A DNA stretch of 64,000 nt from positions 48,410 to 112,409 of the forward strand of contig NZ_CP115452.1 in NCBI RefSeq assembly GCF_027627435.1. The letters run 5' to 3'. A program made the position numbers and the translations under genes. This document shows, one piece after another, positions 37,909 through 46,899 of the stretch. Origin of the DNA: Kitasatospora cathayae. GTDB lineage: Bacteria > Actinomycetota > Actinomycetes > Streptomycetales > Streptomycetaceae. Each line of letters opens with the position of its first letter. The first letter of the stretch is position 1. The notes beneath the pieces were generated by a model. The model was not told where the DNA came from and ran no database searches. It saw nothing but the letters and a program-made list of their open reading frames with translations.

Positions 37909-39072
37909 CTACCCGGCAGGGTGGCTCGGCGGTGGGACGACCAGAGCGTCGAGGGCCTGTTGGGCTCGGCCGAAGCTGTCCTTGCCAGCGCGGCGCAGGC
38001 CGGCCTTGGCGTACTTCTCGACCATGGTGGTGGACTTCCAATCCTCGGTGATGACCATGATCTCGGCTGGGCTGTAGCCTTGGGCCGCGAGGTCGGCCGG
38101 GACGCCGGCGCGCAGACCGTGGCTGGTGGCCTCCTTCGCGTCGAAGGCGGGGGTCCGCGAGACCATCCGCTTGAAGGCGCGGTTTACCGCGTGGCCGGTC
38201 ATGCCGGTTCCGGAGGCGGGGACAGACATGAGCCGGCCCCATCGGGTGATGCCGCGGAGTAGTGGCAACTGCAGCTCCGCTTGGCCGAGTTCGGCGAGCA
38301 GTGAAATGTAGGTGCGCACGACGGTGATCGCTACCGGGTCGCGGATGACGTACTCGCGGCCGGTGGACCAGTGGTCGTTCTTGCTGGTCCGCTTGCCGAC
38401 GACCATCTGCTCGGTGCCGTCCTCGAGGCGTTCGAACGCGATGGAGTCGATTCGGTAGGCGGCCTGTTCGGAGCGGCGGGCCCGGGTGCGGTAGCCAAGG
38501 TGCAGGATCGTCAGGTCGCGCCACCGGGCGAGCGGGCTGTCGGCGGTCGTGCCCTGTTGGAGGTGAGCGATGCGGGCGGCATCGACGGGCGGGCTCGACC
38601 TCGGGGTGCGCCGGGCACGGGCGTGCTCGGCGGCCTGCTTGCGGATCAGTTCGGCGGTCGCTTTCTTCGGGGGCCAGTTCTCGTAGCCCGCACGGGCGTT
38701 GGCGTCGCGGATCGCGGCCATCGCCAGCCGAAGGGAGCTCACCGGCGCACCTGTGCCGTCGCGTCCTCCGCGGCGCCGTAGGTGGGAGATGTAGGAGACC
38801 ATGTTCGCCTCGCTGGTGCGCGGTCCCGGGTGGCGGCTGTTGTCGGTGCACCAGCGGGCGAAGTAGCGCCACTGTTCGGCATAGGTCTGGCTGGTGCGCG
38901 TCGGCCGGGCGGAGGCGAGGTCGTCCGCGGCGTCCTCGGTCAGCGTCTCGTTCGGGTCGACCCCGTCGAGTGCGAACTGCACGAGTGCCTGGCTGTCGTC
39001 CATCAGCTCGCCGACCACCACCTCGGCGTCGGCCTCCGCCAGAGCGGGCAGGTTGTCCGCGTCCGCATCCAC
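37909..39072 (-). CDS. tyrosine recombinase / phage-type integrase
   Basis: 387 residues from GTG with AGGAGAG five bases upstream. The SAM-like N-terminal domain (TYAEQWRYFARWCTDN, SYISHLRRRGG) is followed by the catalytic domain. Visible are Arg I region YRTRARRSEQAAY, HxLR (TSHGLRAGVPADLAAQG) and WKSTTMVEKYAKAG with the nucleophile Tyr, so the active site appears complete. The long acidic N-terminal extension is unusual. It is transcribed divergently from the 145-residue gene across a palindrome (39142-39173). No att duplication or excisionase was identified. Confidence 0.9.
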   Translation of the reverse strand: MDADADNLPALAEADAEVVVGELMDDSQALVQFALDGVDPNETLTEDAADDLASARPTRTSQTYAEQWRYFARWCTDNSRHPGPRTSEANMVSYISHLRRRGGRDGTGAPVSSLRLAMAAIRDANARAGYENWPPKKATAELIRKQAAEHARARRTPRSSPPVDAARIAHLQQGTTADSPLARWRDLTILHLGYRTRARRSEQAAYRIDSIAFERLEDGTEQMVVGKRTSKNDHWSTGREYVIRDPVAITVVRTYISLLAELGQAELQLPLLRGITRWGRLMSVPASGTGMTGHAVNRAFKRMVSRTPAFDAKEATSHGLRAGVPADLAAQGYSPAEIMVITEDWKSTTMVEKYAKAGLRRAGKDSFGRAQQALDALVVPPPSHPAG

Positions 39073-39141
39073 AGGCGCTCTCCTTCCGGTACGGCGGGCT
39101 GATGATCCGTCCGGGGCAGCCTATCTGTACCGGGGCCTGTG

Positions 39142-39173
39142 TTGCGTCCTCTAAATCCAGTTAGAGGATGCAA
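39142..39173. promoter_or_regulatory. long palindrome between recombinase and divergent gene
   Basis: TTGC-G-TCCTCTAA, 6-base centre ATCCAG, TTAGAGGA-T-GCAA. The arms are 13 bp with one mismatch. It sits in the 205-bp divergent promoter region, so it is either an operator for the neighbouring regulator-like protein or the core site of the recombinase. Confidence 0.65.
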
Positions 39174-39277
39174 TACAGAGATCGATACATAGGCCACACT
39201 TGCGACTCCATCCTCGTCTGCAACACGTCTACAGGAGTTATTTGTGTTCAGTGCCGCAGGCTGCAAGGGTGTGCCCC

Positions 39278-39715
39278 ATGAAGATCACGATCACCGTGGA
39301 GAACCCGACCCCCGAGGCACTCGAGAAGCTGCTCGCTCTCGCCGCCATGCCGGCCGCCGTCGTGACCACGGAGCCCGACGACCACTGGACGCCGAAGCGG
39401 GCCCGCTCGTACTACGACCGCCTGCCGCCCCGCGCACAGCAGATCCTGCTCCAGGTCGTCCACGGCGAAGGCGAGTGTGCCGCAGAGGAGTTGAAGGCGA
39501 ATGGCCGAAGCCTTCGGGGATCCACCGGCGCGTTCCGCCGGGTGCTCTCGGAAGGCAAGCGGATCGGCCTCTGGCCCGACGCGCTTCCGGTACCGCTCGT
39601 CTCCCACATCGTCGGAGGACAGCTCAAGAAGCTCGAGATGCCCGGGCGCGGCACAGGACAGTACGCACTCACGGCCTTCGAGGAGGGCCTGCGTGATCTG
39701 CGAACTGGCGGCTGA
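39278..39715 (+). CDS. small regulator-like protein divergent from recombinase
   Basis: 145 residues, ATG with AAGGG eight bases upstream. N-terminus MKITITVENPTPEALEKLLAL, then a winged-helix-like part (DRLPPRAQQILLQVVHGEGE, CAAEELKANGRSLRGSTGAF). No exact family recognised. Size and position opposite a recombinase suggest a DNA-binding control or accessory protein. Evidence for the function is contextual only. Confidence 0.65.
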   Translation: MKITITVENPTPEALEKLLALAAMPAAVVTTEPDDHWTPKRARSYYDRLPPRAQQILLQVVHGEGECAAEELKANGRSLRGSTGAFRRVLSEGKRIGLWPDALPVPLVSHIVGGQLKKLEMPGRGTGQYALTAFEEGLRDLRTGG

Positions 39716-39986
39716 CAAGGCGATCTGCTCGACTTCTGCGGGGATGGGGTGCGACGACCGGGCGACGGACGCATATCCTAGAGCTCGGTCAGCACGGCAA
39801 ACTGGCTGTTGTGCACCCCAGGTGTATTCGCCCCGGCGGGCTGACGATCCGTGCCGCTTCCGCCGCCCGGGCCGGTCGCCGTCGTCGGCTGCACACCATG
39901 CCGGGTGGGCGTCACCGCACCGATCACGAAAGTCCGGCTGCCGCCGGACCCGGGCCTTGGCGGCCCTTTCCGCGCTCATCCAATCG

Positions 39987-40013
39987 GGCTCTGTCGCTGA
40001 TCTTGTGACGCTG
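39987..40013 (+). repeat. left 27-bp inverted repeat of transposon
   Basis: Exact complement of the bases at 42765-42791, immediately preceded by the 8-bp target duplication. Confidence 0.9.
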
Positions 40014-40040
40014 CGGTGTCGGTGGCTGCTGCGAGCATGA

Positions 40041-41673
40041 CTTGCGTGTTCTTCGCGGAGCTTCGAGGTGTTGTTCCCTCATCTGGCCGGTGTCGTGGTG
40101 GGGTTGGTCGAGCGGGCCGCGGCCGGGGTCACGATGCATGCTCGGGCTCGTTCGGCGGGTGCGGACTGTCCGCATTGCGGTAGTCCGTCGGGCCGGGTGC
40201 ATGGCCGGTATGTGCGACGGTTGGCGGATGCCACGGTCGGTGGTGCCAGTGTGGTGATCGAGTTGATGGTTCGGCGGTTCAAGTGCCCGAACCCGGCATG
40301 TCGGGCGGTGACGTTCGCCGAGCAGATCACAGGGCTGACGGGCCCGCATGCCCGGTACACGCCACTGGTGCGTAAGCAGTTGACCTCGATCGCTCTCGCG
40401 TTGGCCGGACGCGCGGGCGCTCGTCTGGCCGGGGTGCTGGGCCTGCGTGTCGCCAAGGACACTCTGTTACGCCTGGTCCGTGCCGCACCTGAAGGTCCCG
40501 TCGGACAGGATCCGCGTGCTCGGTGTCGACGATTTCGCGCTACGCAAGGGAGACTCGTACGCCACGATCCTGGTGGACCTGGAGAGACGGCGCCCGGTGG
40601 ACGTGTTGCCCGGCCGGGATGCCGAACCGCTGGCCGTCTGGCTGAAGGGTCATCCGGAAGTGGAGATCATTTGCCGGGACCGGGCCGGGGCTTATGCCGA
40701 GGGCGCCCGCAGCGGAGCCCCGCAAGCGGTGCAGGTCGCTGACGCCTGGCATCTGTGGCACAACCTCGGCGAGGCCGTGGAAAAGACCGTCTCCTCCCAT
40801 CACGCCTGCGTCCGGACCGTGTTCGAGAACACCGTGTCGGCCGCCCCGCCGACCAGCGACGACATCTGGCTGACGTCACCGCCGCCGGTACCGGCCGCCG
40901 GGATGCTCGACGTCTGCGGACGAGAGCGCCGCCTGGTGACCCGGACCAGGGAACGCTACACCGCCGTGCGACAGCTCCTGGATGGCGGCAGCACGCTGGA
41001 GAACATCTGCCGGACACTGCAGCTGGACCGGTCCACCGTGCGCCGCTTCGTCCGCGCCACCGGCATCGACGAACTGCTGGTCAAAGCGACGAACCGCTCC
41101 ACCATCCTGGACAAGTACAAGCCCTACCTCCACCAGCGGTGGAACGAGGGCTGTCACAACACGGCCGAGCTCCACCAGGAGATCGTCACCATGTGCTTCG
41201 CCGGAAGCATCCAGACCGTCCGCGGCTACCTCCGTTCCTTCAAGGCCGCTATCGCCGCACCACCCGTGCCCCGCCCGGCTCCACGGCCCCGCCGCATCGT
41301 CCGCTGGATCATGAGCGACCCCGCAAACCTGACAGCCGATGATGCCGTCGACCTCAAGGAGATCCGGGCCGGCTGCCCCGAACTCGACGCCGTCGCCCAC
41401 CACGTCCGCGACTTCGCCGCCATGATGCGCGACCTGCGAGGCGACCGACTGCCCGCCTGGATAGAACGCGTCCTCGCCGACGACCTGCCCGCCCTGCACT
41501 CCCTCGCCAAGGGACTGAGCCGCGACATCGACGCCGCCACCGCCGGGCTCTCCACTCCCTGGAGCTCCGGCCAGGTCGAGGGACAGGTCACGAGGGCGAA
41601 ACTCCTCAAAAGGCAAGGATTCGGACGATCCAACCTCGACTTCCTCCGCAAGCGCATACTCCTCAGCCCCTGA
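40041..41673 (+). pseudogene. ISL3-family transposase, frameshifted
   Basis: Frame 1 (40041 or GTG 40068 to about 40490) gives the N-terminal zinc finger (CPHCGSPSGRVHGRYVRRLAD, CPNPACRAVTFAEQ) and SIALALAGRAGARLAGVLGL. A +1 shift between about 40470 and 40510 moves into a second frame with IRVLGVDDFALRKGDSYATI (DDE core), ICRDRAGAYAEGARSGAP, VADAWHLWHNLGEAVEKTV and the C-terminal SSGQVEGQVTRAKLLKRQGFGR. All family blocks are present across the two frames, so only the shift breaks it. The shift could be a mutation, a sequencing error, or a recoding site. Confidence 0.88.
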
Positions 41674-41771
41674 CCCGACAGCGTCACAAGATCAGCGAGA
41701 ACCAGTCTTACGAGAGCAGCGACATCGTCGCCCCGATCAGCCCGGGCAGGCCCCATCGGCCGAACACGACG

Positions 41772-42593
41772 CTACGGGGCCGGCTGGAAGATGTCAGCGA
41801 AGGCCTTGGACGGGGCTGTTGCCCGGGCCTCGACGAACCATTCTCGACCGAGCAACCAACCGAAGACAGGGGCCGGAAGACGAACCAGCACCCTCATCAC
41901 GGGAGCGAGTCGGCCTGTCCCTGATACCTCCGAACGGTGGGCGGCAAGGGCCGCCTGTTTCTGACCGGCGAACCGTCGGACATCAATGGTGTGGGTGATG
42001 GCCGCGCGCGAACTGTAGGCGGTGCGCAGCGCATCCGCGTCGTACCGAAACGGAATCCTCAGCAGGCGGACCAGCTTCACCAGGCGAGCCACGACGTCAC
42101 GCGGCATGGTCGCCTCCAACACCCGGGGCACCCCGGCCAGCTCGGCGGCACGCTTGCCGACTTCGTGCACCTTGACGTGGTCGCGATGGCCGTATCCGCC
42201 ATTGGCGTCGTAGCTGATGAGCAGGTCCACGTCCTCCTCGCGCAGGACGGCGGCCAGCCGCTCGGCCGCCTCCTCCGTGTCTGCCCTCACGAAGCGTGCT
42301 CGATCCGGCGGATCCGGGTAGAGCACGGCACCATGGCCGCTGTTCGCGTACCCCAGGTGCACGACGCGTGTCGCGCCCAGCACGGTCGCGCTCGCCCGCA
42401 GTTCACTCAGGCGTGGCGCTCCACCCTCCGGCGCGGCGTCCATGAGGCCATCCGTGGCGACCACGATCACCACGCGGTGTCCTTCGGCTGCGGCCCGCGC
42501 GAGCGTGCCACCTGTCAGGAACACCTCGTCGTCCGGGTGGGCGTGAAAGGCCAAGACGGTTGCCATGGGCCCATCCTGGACCACGGCGCTCAT
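41772..42593 (-). CDS. PIG-L (LmbE-type) deacetylase
   Basis: 273 residues, ATG with AGGAG eight bases upstream (an ATG nine codons on is possible). The zinc site is complete: FHAHPDDEVF near the start and YGHRDHVKVHEVG in the middle. The family removes N-acyl groups from GlcNAc- or inositol-type substrates (MshB, Mca, GlcNAc-PI and glycopeptide deacetylases). The substrate here is unknown. The C-terminal part (RRFAGQKQAALAAHRSEVSG) is typical of mycothiol-related members. It is the only passenger gene of the ISL3 transposon and is read opposite to the transposase. Confidence 0.9.
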   Translation of the reverse strand: MSAVVQDGPMATVLAFHAHPDDEVFLTGGTLARAAAEGHRVVIVVATDGLMDAAPEGGAPRLSELRASATVLGATRVVHLGYANSGHGAVLYPDPPDRARFVRADTEEAAERLAAVLREEDVDLLISYDANGGYGHRDHVKVHEVGKRAAELAGVPRVLEATMPRDVVARLVKLVRLLRIPFRYDADALRTAYSSRAAITHTIDVRRFAGQKQAALAAHRSEVSGTGRLAPVMRVLVRLPAPVFGWLLGREWFVEARATAPSKAFADIFQPAP

Positions 42594-42654
42594 CAGTGTC
42601 TCTCCTGCCCCACCTCGCGCGTGATCCGCCTGCCAGGCCCCAGCGGCGGCGGAG

Positions 42655-42791
42655 CGATACGAACGTGACCACCCCAGCAGCCCGCTCCACTGACTCCACT
42701 ACCACGCCAGCAAATACGGCATCTACCACTGCAAATCCCCTGAAGCCGCCATAGTTCAGACTGACAGCGTCACAAGATCAGCGACAGAGCC
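42655..42791 (-). mobile_element. truncated inverted ISL3 left end
   Basis: Read leftward it starts with the perfect IR and then encodes VFAGVVVESVERAAGVVTFVSLR, homologous to VLFPHLAGVVVGLVERAAAGVT of the transposase N-terminus. The bases are related to, but not identical with, the left end at 39987. It therefore derives from a related ISL3 copy and now supplies only the right end. Confidence 0.8.
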
Positions 42792-42925
42792 TCCAATCGA
42801 ACGGTCGGCCGCCGTCCGTCCCAGGCATCCTGGCCGTTGCTTGCGTATCAGAATTCGTCGGGCGTGCGGCGGAGCTATGCACGGACCTCCGTGGGCTTGG
42901 GGAGATCTCCGCCACGCACGCGCCA

Positions 42926-43011
42926 GCTGACCTCCGTGGGTGGGAGGAGGACAACGCTTCGAACACCCCGCCCACCTCCTGCCACGGCTGACCCCGCAGG
43001 CGCGGGGAGCC
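42926..43011 (+). CRISPR. two degenerate type I-E-like CRISPR repeats
   Basis: Units begin at 42926 (GCTGACCTCCGTGGGTGGGA) and 42987 (GCTGACCCCGCAGGCGCGGG), exactly 61 bases apart, the type I-E period. Only the second keeps the GCGGGG stem. A weaker half unit lies at 42884. No cas gene and no further units. Confidence 0.5.
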
Positions 43012-43033
43012 GCCCTGCTGGTTGGGTGCGCGG

Positions 43034-43584
43034 TCAGCCGTTGGCGGAGGTGCCGGGGCTGGCGCCGCGTTGGACGCAGGGGGCGAGGACGGTCAGGTCC
43101 AGGGTGTCCGGCGCCGTTTCGTGGTCGCCGACCACGACCGAGGCGGTGAACTTGTTCGCGTCGTTGGACAGGTCCAGTCGCTTGTCGTCGTTCGTTCGAC
43201 GGAGAAGCCGTCCTGCTTCAGCCGCTGCCGTACCGCGTCGAAGACGCCCTGGACCTTCGGCCCGGGGATCCCGCGCAGTTTGTAGGAGATGTACGGCATG
43301 TACCGCGTGGGCGAGTTGGCGGGCCCGGACTCGCACTCGTCCTTGGCGACCAGCGGGTCGGGGATCTTCACGGTGTCCTTGTCCGGGAGGACCGCGAGCG
43401 CGGCGGAGGCGTAGGCCTTGACCTTGTCCTCGGCCTGTCCGAGGTTCATGGACGGGGTGTCGCTTCCGCAGGCGGACAGGGCGAGGATGCCCGCGGGCAG
43501 CAGGCCCAGGACGACGACGCGCCCAGACCGGCCGCGTTCGCCGGTCCGTCCGCGTCGCGGCAATGGCTGTGGGGATCGGCTCAT
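43034..43584 (-). pseudogene. frameshifted lipoprotein, paralogue of 53141 gene
   Basis: Starts ATGAGCC overlapping the stop of the preceding fragment. A signal with lipobox (ILALSACGSD) is followed by LGQAEDKVKAYASAALAVLP and PTRYMPYISYKLRGIPGPK…VFDAVRQRLKQDGFSVERT. A one-base shift at about 43193 then moves the frame into NDDKRLDLSNDANKFTASVV…LTVLAPCVQRG. Domain position beside a DUF1023 fragment mirrors the lipoprotein/hydrolase pair at 53141-55521, so this is a decaying second copy of that module. Confidence 0.7.
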
Positions 43585-43800
43585 GAGACCGGCCTTCCCG
43601 CGATGACCTGGCCGAACGCCTTACAGGACGGCGTGCCCTTGTTCCAGTAGTGGTCGTGGTCGGTGTTCTGGGACGGCAGGTGCTGGGCACCGAAGGCCGG
43701 GTTCATCGGGTCGCGCCCGAAGCGCAGGTGGTAGTGGTCGCTGGCGGGGTTGTAGTTGTCGGGGGCGAAGGGGTCGGGTGTCCAGTCCGTGATCCGGCAA
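43581..43800 (-). pseudogene. C-terminal remnant of a DUF1023 hydrolase
   Basis: DPFAPDNYNPASDHYHLRFG, RDPMNPAFGAQHLPSQN and a KAFGQVIAGRPVS end match the terminal part of DUF1023 proteins (compare LWFGKDPASGDFGANRFAVAD…IGQIVAGRYDQVT in the 589-residue protein at 53752). The rest of the gene is missing. The stop overlaps the lipoprotein start (ATGA), as in the intact operon. Confidence 0.6.
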
Positions 43801-43898
43801 CGCGGACGTCGGCGTGGCCGCGTGAGAGCACGTCGTCGGCTTCGCCCGCGAGGCGTTCGGAGGCAGGGGCGACGAGGCTCCACCACCGCGAACCGTGA

Positions 43899-44513
43899 TC
43901 AGCCCGCGGGTGACCCGCCGGGGATCGGCAACGGTTCGTGATGGTGCCAGAGGAGCGATCGGTCCTCGCGGCGAAGTTCCGCTGATCCCCACTCCAGCCG
44001 AACCACCCCGCTGGCGAGGGAACACGCGTACGCGACGATCACCAGCCTGGTCCCCGGCGACAGACGCAGAAGGTCCGCGTGCGGCTCGTCTTCCTCCGGT
44101 AGCTCGATGTCGAGATCGAGCGCGAACTGGCGGGGCTCGGGGCCGTGACGACGGATGAGGTCCGCACGGAGCCCGGAGGCCCGGCGGAGTCTGGCCGTTG
44201 TGACCGGGACGTCCTTCTTCGCATAACGGATCGGGTAGATGACGTGGCCGGCGATCACCACGACCGTTCGCGCCTGAAGCCGGACGGGTTCGGAGTAGGG
44301 GAGAACCAGTAGCCCGGTCGCGAGCTCCTCGTACTGCGCCGCGTAGAGGCCGTGCCCGTAAGCCTCGTGGGTTTGGGTGTGCACGCCCTCATGGCCACCG
44401 CGGGCCCGCTCGTGCGCGCGGAGGATGCATGCCGGCACGATCGCTGTCATTCGAGCGGCGAGTTCGCCGAAGACCTCCGTGGCCCACGGACTGGCGATGT
44501 CTCCCGATCCCAT
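43899..44513 (-). CDS. protein of unknown function
   Basis: 204 residues, ATG with AGGGGGA three bases upstream. A helical first half (ELAARMTAIVPACILRAHER) is followed by beta-rich blocks VVVIAGHVIYPIRYAKKDV and LSPGTRLVIVAYACSLASGV. The end is VRLEWGSAELRREDRSLLWH. It resembles uncharacterised Streptomyces proteins encoded in accessory regions. No catalytic motif is visible. Confidence 0.6.
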   Translation of the reverse strand: MGSGDIASPWATEVFGELAARMTAIVPACILRAHERARGGHEGVHTQTHEAYGHGLYAAQYEELATGLLVLPYSEPVRLQARTVVVIAGHVIYPIRYAKKDVPVTTARLRRASGLRADLIRRHGPEPRQFALDLDIELPEEDEPHADLLRLSPGTRLVIVAYACSLASGVVRLEWGSAELRREDRSLLWHHHEPLPIPGGSPAG

Positions 44514-44840
44514 AGGTCCCCCTGATCAAAATCCGCTGGTTCGACCTCCGACGGTCTTGGTGCGGGCCTCGCAGATCAAGGGCGCATCAAGGGTCGCACG
44601 ATGCAGACACCGGAGGCAGCGCAGCCTGATCTCGCCGGATGGGAGCGTTCGTGGGGCGGGTCGGCGAGCGGGCCCTTACCGCTGTCGACCCGGTGGCCTG
44701 GGACTTCGTCCGGCGAGCGATCGTCAAGGGAAGGCCGACGTGGTGTTGAGTAGCAGGCTGTCGGTGGCCGACACCTCGGCCACCGTGACGGACGCTGTCT
44801 CCTGGAGCCCGTGTACGCCCTCGGCCCGGCCAGGCCGCCG
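44514..44840. other. intergenic, no feature recognised
   Basis: 327 bases between two minus-strand genes; no hairpin or gene seen. Confidence 0.3.
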
Positions 44841-46124
44841 TCACGTCGGCGGCAGAGCGAAGACGGTCGAGCCCAGCTTTGCGAGCAGTCGTTGGCCGTC
44901 GGTGGCCAGGGCCCAATTTCGGTTCTCGAGGGTCACTTGGTAGGTGTTCACGGCGAACGTCCACCGCAGGCGGCCCGTCTTCACGTCCACTGCGTGGACA
45001 CCCTCAATGCCCTGACCGGCCACGAAGAGGGTGTCCTGGACGAGCACGGGCTCGGTCGCGGACGGCCGGAAGGGCACCGGGCAGGTCCAGATCTGCCGTC
45101 CGGTCCGCGCGTCCCAGGCACAGACCGCGGTCGTCCCGTTCCCGCCGTAGACCACGCCGTTCGCAGCCGTCACCGGTGGAAACGTCCCGGTCGCACCGTC
45201 GACGAGCTTGGCCTCCCACAACCGCCTGCCGTCGGCCAGACTGACCGCGCGCAGGCCGTTCGTGCCCGTCAGGCAGTAGGCCTGGCCGTCCGCGACAGCG
45301 GGCGGGATCGTGTCGGTGGCGCCGGTCTCGACGAGCCACAGCTGCCGACCGTCCCGGCCGCTTCGGGCAACCAGGTCGCACCTGCCGTTGGTGTAGTAGA
45401 GATTGCCGCCCACGACCGCGTTGTTGATGTACTGCGCTCGCTCCCCCACCTCCAGCGGCACGGACCAGAGCTTCTCGTGCGTGTCGATCGAGAAGGCCAA
45501 GATGACGGGCCTCGGTGCTGTGGTGGCCCCATTTGGTTTGGCGTCGGCGAGTGCGTAGAGCACCTTGTCGTCGGCACGGAGCGCGTAGACGTTGGAGAGG
45601 TCGTCGGCGTTGCTCTCGCGGTTGACGGTATTCCATGTCTCCGCGCCGGTAGCCGCGTCGTATCCGGTGGCACCCTGGAACGAGCCGACGAACACGCGCC
45701 CGGCTCCGGCGGCGGTGTAGAGCGTGTTGACGCCCTTGCCGGTCCACTTCACGGTTCCGGTCGCTGTGTCGACCGCGGTCAGATGAGAACTCAACATGAA
45801 GAGCGTGCCGTTCGAGACCAGCGTCGAGGCGGGCACGAGGTCTTCGTCCGGGGTGAACGACCACAGCGGTTTCGGCGCACCGGAATCCGGGTTGGGCACC
45901 ATCGGCGCCGGCGAATCCCGCAACGGCGTCGGCGGATCGGTCGGGGCGGAGGCCTCCGGCTTCCCACCGTGGCGTCGCGACAGCATCCACCCGGCGCCGC
46001 CGGCCACCGCGAGCGCGGCCCCTCCCGTCAGCAACGCCCGCCGACTCGGGCGGCGCCGCGACCCGCCCGCATCGTCGACATCCGAAGTGGTCGAATGATC
46101 CGAGATCCCCACGATGTACGTCAT
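44841..46124 (-). CDS. PQQ-type beta-propeller protein with Tat-like leader
   Basis: 427 residues from ATG 46124; an open frame upstream to 46238 lacks a ribosome site. A twin-arginine-like leader RRRPSRRALLTGGAALAVAG is followed by a Pro-rich linker and seven or eight PQQ-like blades (LTAVDTATGTVKW, GYDAATGAETW, LRAVSLADGRRLW, VCAWDARTGRQIW, VHAVDVKTGRLRW). There is no kinase domain, though such propellers are often fused to Ser/Thr kinases in Streptomyces. It probably acts outside the membrane as a binding or sensing domain. Cofactor binding is not implied, because the PQQ ligands of dehydrogenases are absent. Confidence 0.85.
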   Translation of the reverse strand: MTYIVGISDHSTTSDVDDAGGSRRRPSRRALLTGGAALAVAGGAGWMLSRRHGGKPEASAPTDPPTPLRDSPAPMVPNPDSGAPKPLWSFTPDEDLVPASTLVSNGTLFMLSSHLTAVDTATGTVKWTGKGVNTLYTAAGAGRVFVGSFQGATGYDAATGAETWNTVNRESNADDLSNVYALRADDKVLYALADAKPNGATTAPRPVILAFSIDTHEKLWSVPLEVGERAQYINNAVVGGNLYYTNGRCDLVARSGRDGRQLWLVETGATDTIPPAVADGQAYCLTGTNGLRAVSLADGRRLWEAKLVDGATGTFPPVTAANGVVYGGNGTTAVCAWDARTGRQIWTCPVPFRPSATEPVLVQDTLFVAGQGIEGVHAVDVKTGRLRWTFAVNTYQVTLENRNWALATDGQRLLAKLGSTVFALPPT

Positions 46125-46295
46125 CCCCCATCCATTGACGTGACAGCAGCCAGGATCATACGGGCACGACCGACGCACCGCTCCCGGAGGTCCTGAGACG
46201 TACGGGCAGACGGCGGGGACTCCACCGACGACCCCCACCTGGCCCCGCCAGAAGTCACGCCCATTGGGAACCGGCCTGCGTGCGAGAATGCCGAG

Positions 46296-46328
46296 CGGCT
46301 CCTCCCCACTGCGATTGGGGAGGAGCCG
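46296..46328. terminator. hairpin terminator
   Basis: Perfect 13-bp stem CGGCTCCTCCCCA with a 7-base loop, directly after the 3' end of the gene at 46343 and upstream of the propeller gene. Confidence 0.7.
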
Positions 46329-46342
46329 TCGTTACCCGCGAG

Positions 46343-46744
46343 CTAGAAGCGGCCGCGAATCTGCATGCCCGTGTCGGTGTCCGGGTTGTTCAGCGCGTCG
46401 TAGACCTTGTGGCCGGAGTCGCGGGCACCACCGGCCCAGCTGACGGCACCCTTGTCGGTGACCTTGGCTGCAACGCCGCCCCAGTACTTCGCCTCGCGGT
46501 CCCACTGGACGTTTTCCAGGAGGGCGTCCAGTGTGATGCCCTCGGGCATCGGGTCGGTGGACCAGGACATGGTGCGGTTCATGGTCGCGCCGAGGCCGGC
46601 CACGACAGCGGGGGCGGTGATGGCGGTCTTGGCGTGGAACAGCCCGGCGTTCTTCTCGGATGAGAGGCTCCCGGCAGCAACTTGCGGTTCGGCGGCGAGG
46701 GCCTTGGTCTTGAGTTCGGCGCACCCCTGAACTGGGACGCCCAT
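46343..46744 (-). CDS. protein of unknown function, possibly truncated at the 5' end
   Basis: 133 residues from ATG 46744; the frame is open to 46906. The sequence contains LFHAKTAITAPAVVAGLGAT, DALLENVQWDREAKYWGG and ends in DTDTGMQIRGRF, with good complexity and a terminator behind it. It lacks a clear ribosome site and borders a decayed ArsR gene, so the N-terminus may be lost. I do not recognise the family. Confidence 0.45.
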   Translation of the reverse strand: MGVPVQGCAELKTKALAAEPQVAAGSLSSEKNAGLFHAKTAITAPAVVAGLGATMNRTMSWSTDPMPEGITLDALLENVQWDREAKYWGGVAAKVTDKGAVSWAGGARDSGHKVYDALNNPDTDTGMQIRGRF

Positions 46745-46899
46745 CGGCACTCGCGAGGCGTCGAACGTGATTGGCAGGCCAAGTCGGCGACGCGCTATGG
46801 CGAGTCCGGTCGGTACGTGGGGGAGTGGGTTCGAGGGATGACGACCGGGGCTGTATGGGGAGCGCTGGGGCGTACTGGCCTGCTGTCGCCGCCACGCCG

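Larger units (their letters stand above)
39979..42799. mobile_element. ISL3-type composite transposon with PIG-L deacetylase passenger
   Basis: The unit 39987-42791 is bounded by a perfect 27-bp inverted repeat (GGCTCTGTCGCTGATCTTGT… at 39987 and its complement at 42765-42791). The 8-bp direct repeat TCCAATCG stands on both sides (39979-39986 and 42792-42799). ISL3 elements make 8-bp duplications, so the whole unit transposed as one. Contents: an ISL3 transposase (frameshifted), a partial right end of that IS at 41679-41698 (20 of 27 bases), a deacetylase gene on the other strand, and a truncated inverted ISL3 left end (about 42655-42791). Confidence 0.88.

Noticed and set aside
46296..46328. 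CTCCTCCCCA hairpin considered as another CRISPR-like unit
   Set aside because: Perfect 13-bp stem directly after a stop codon and no repeat-specific flanks; better explained as a terminator.
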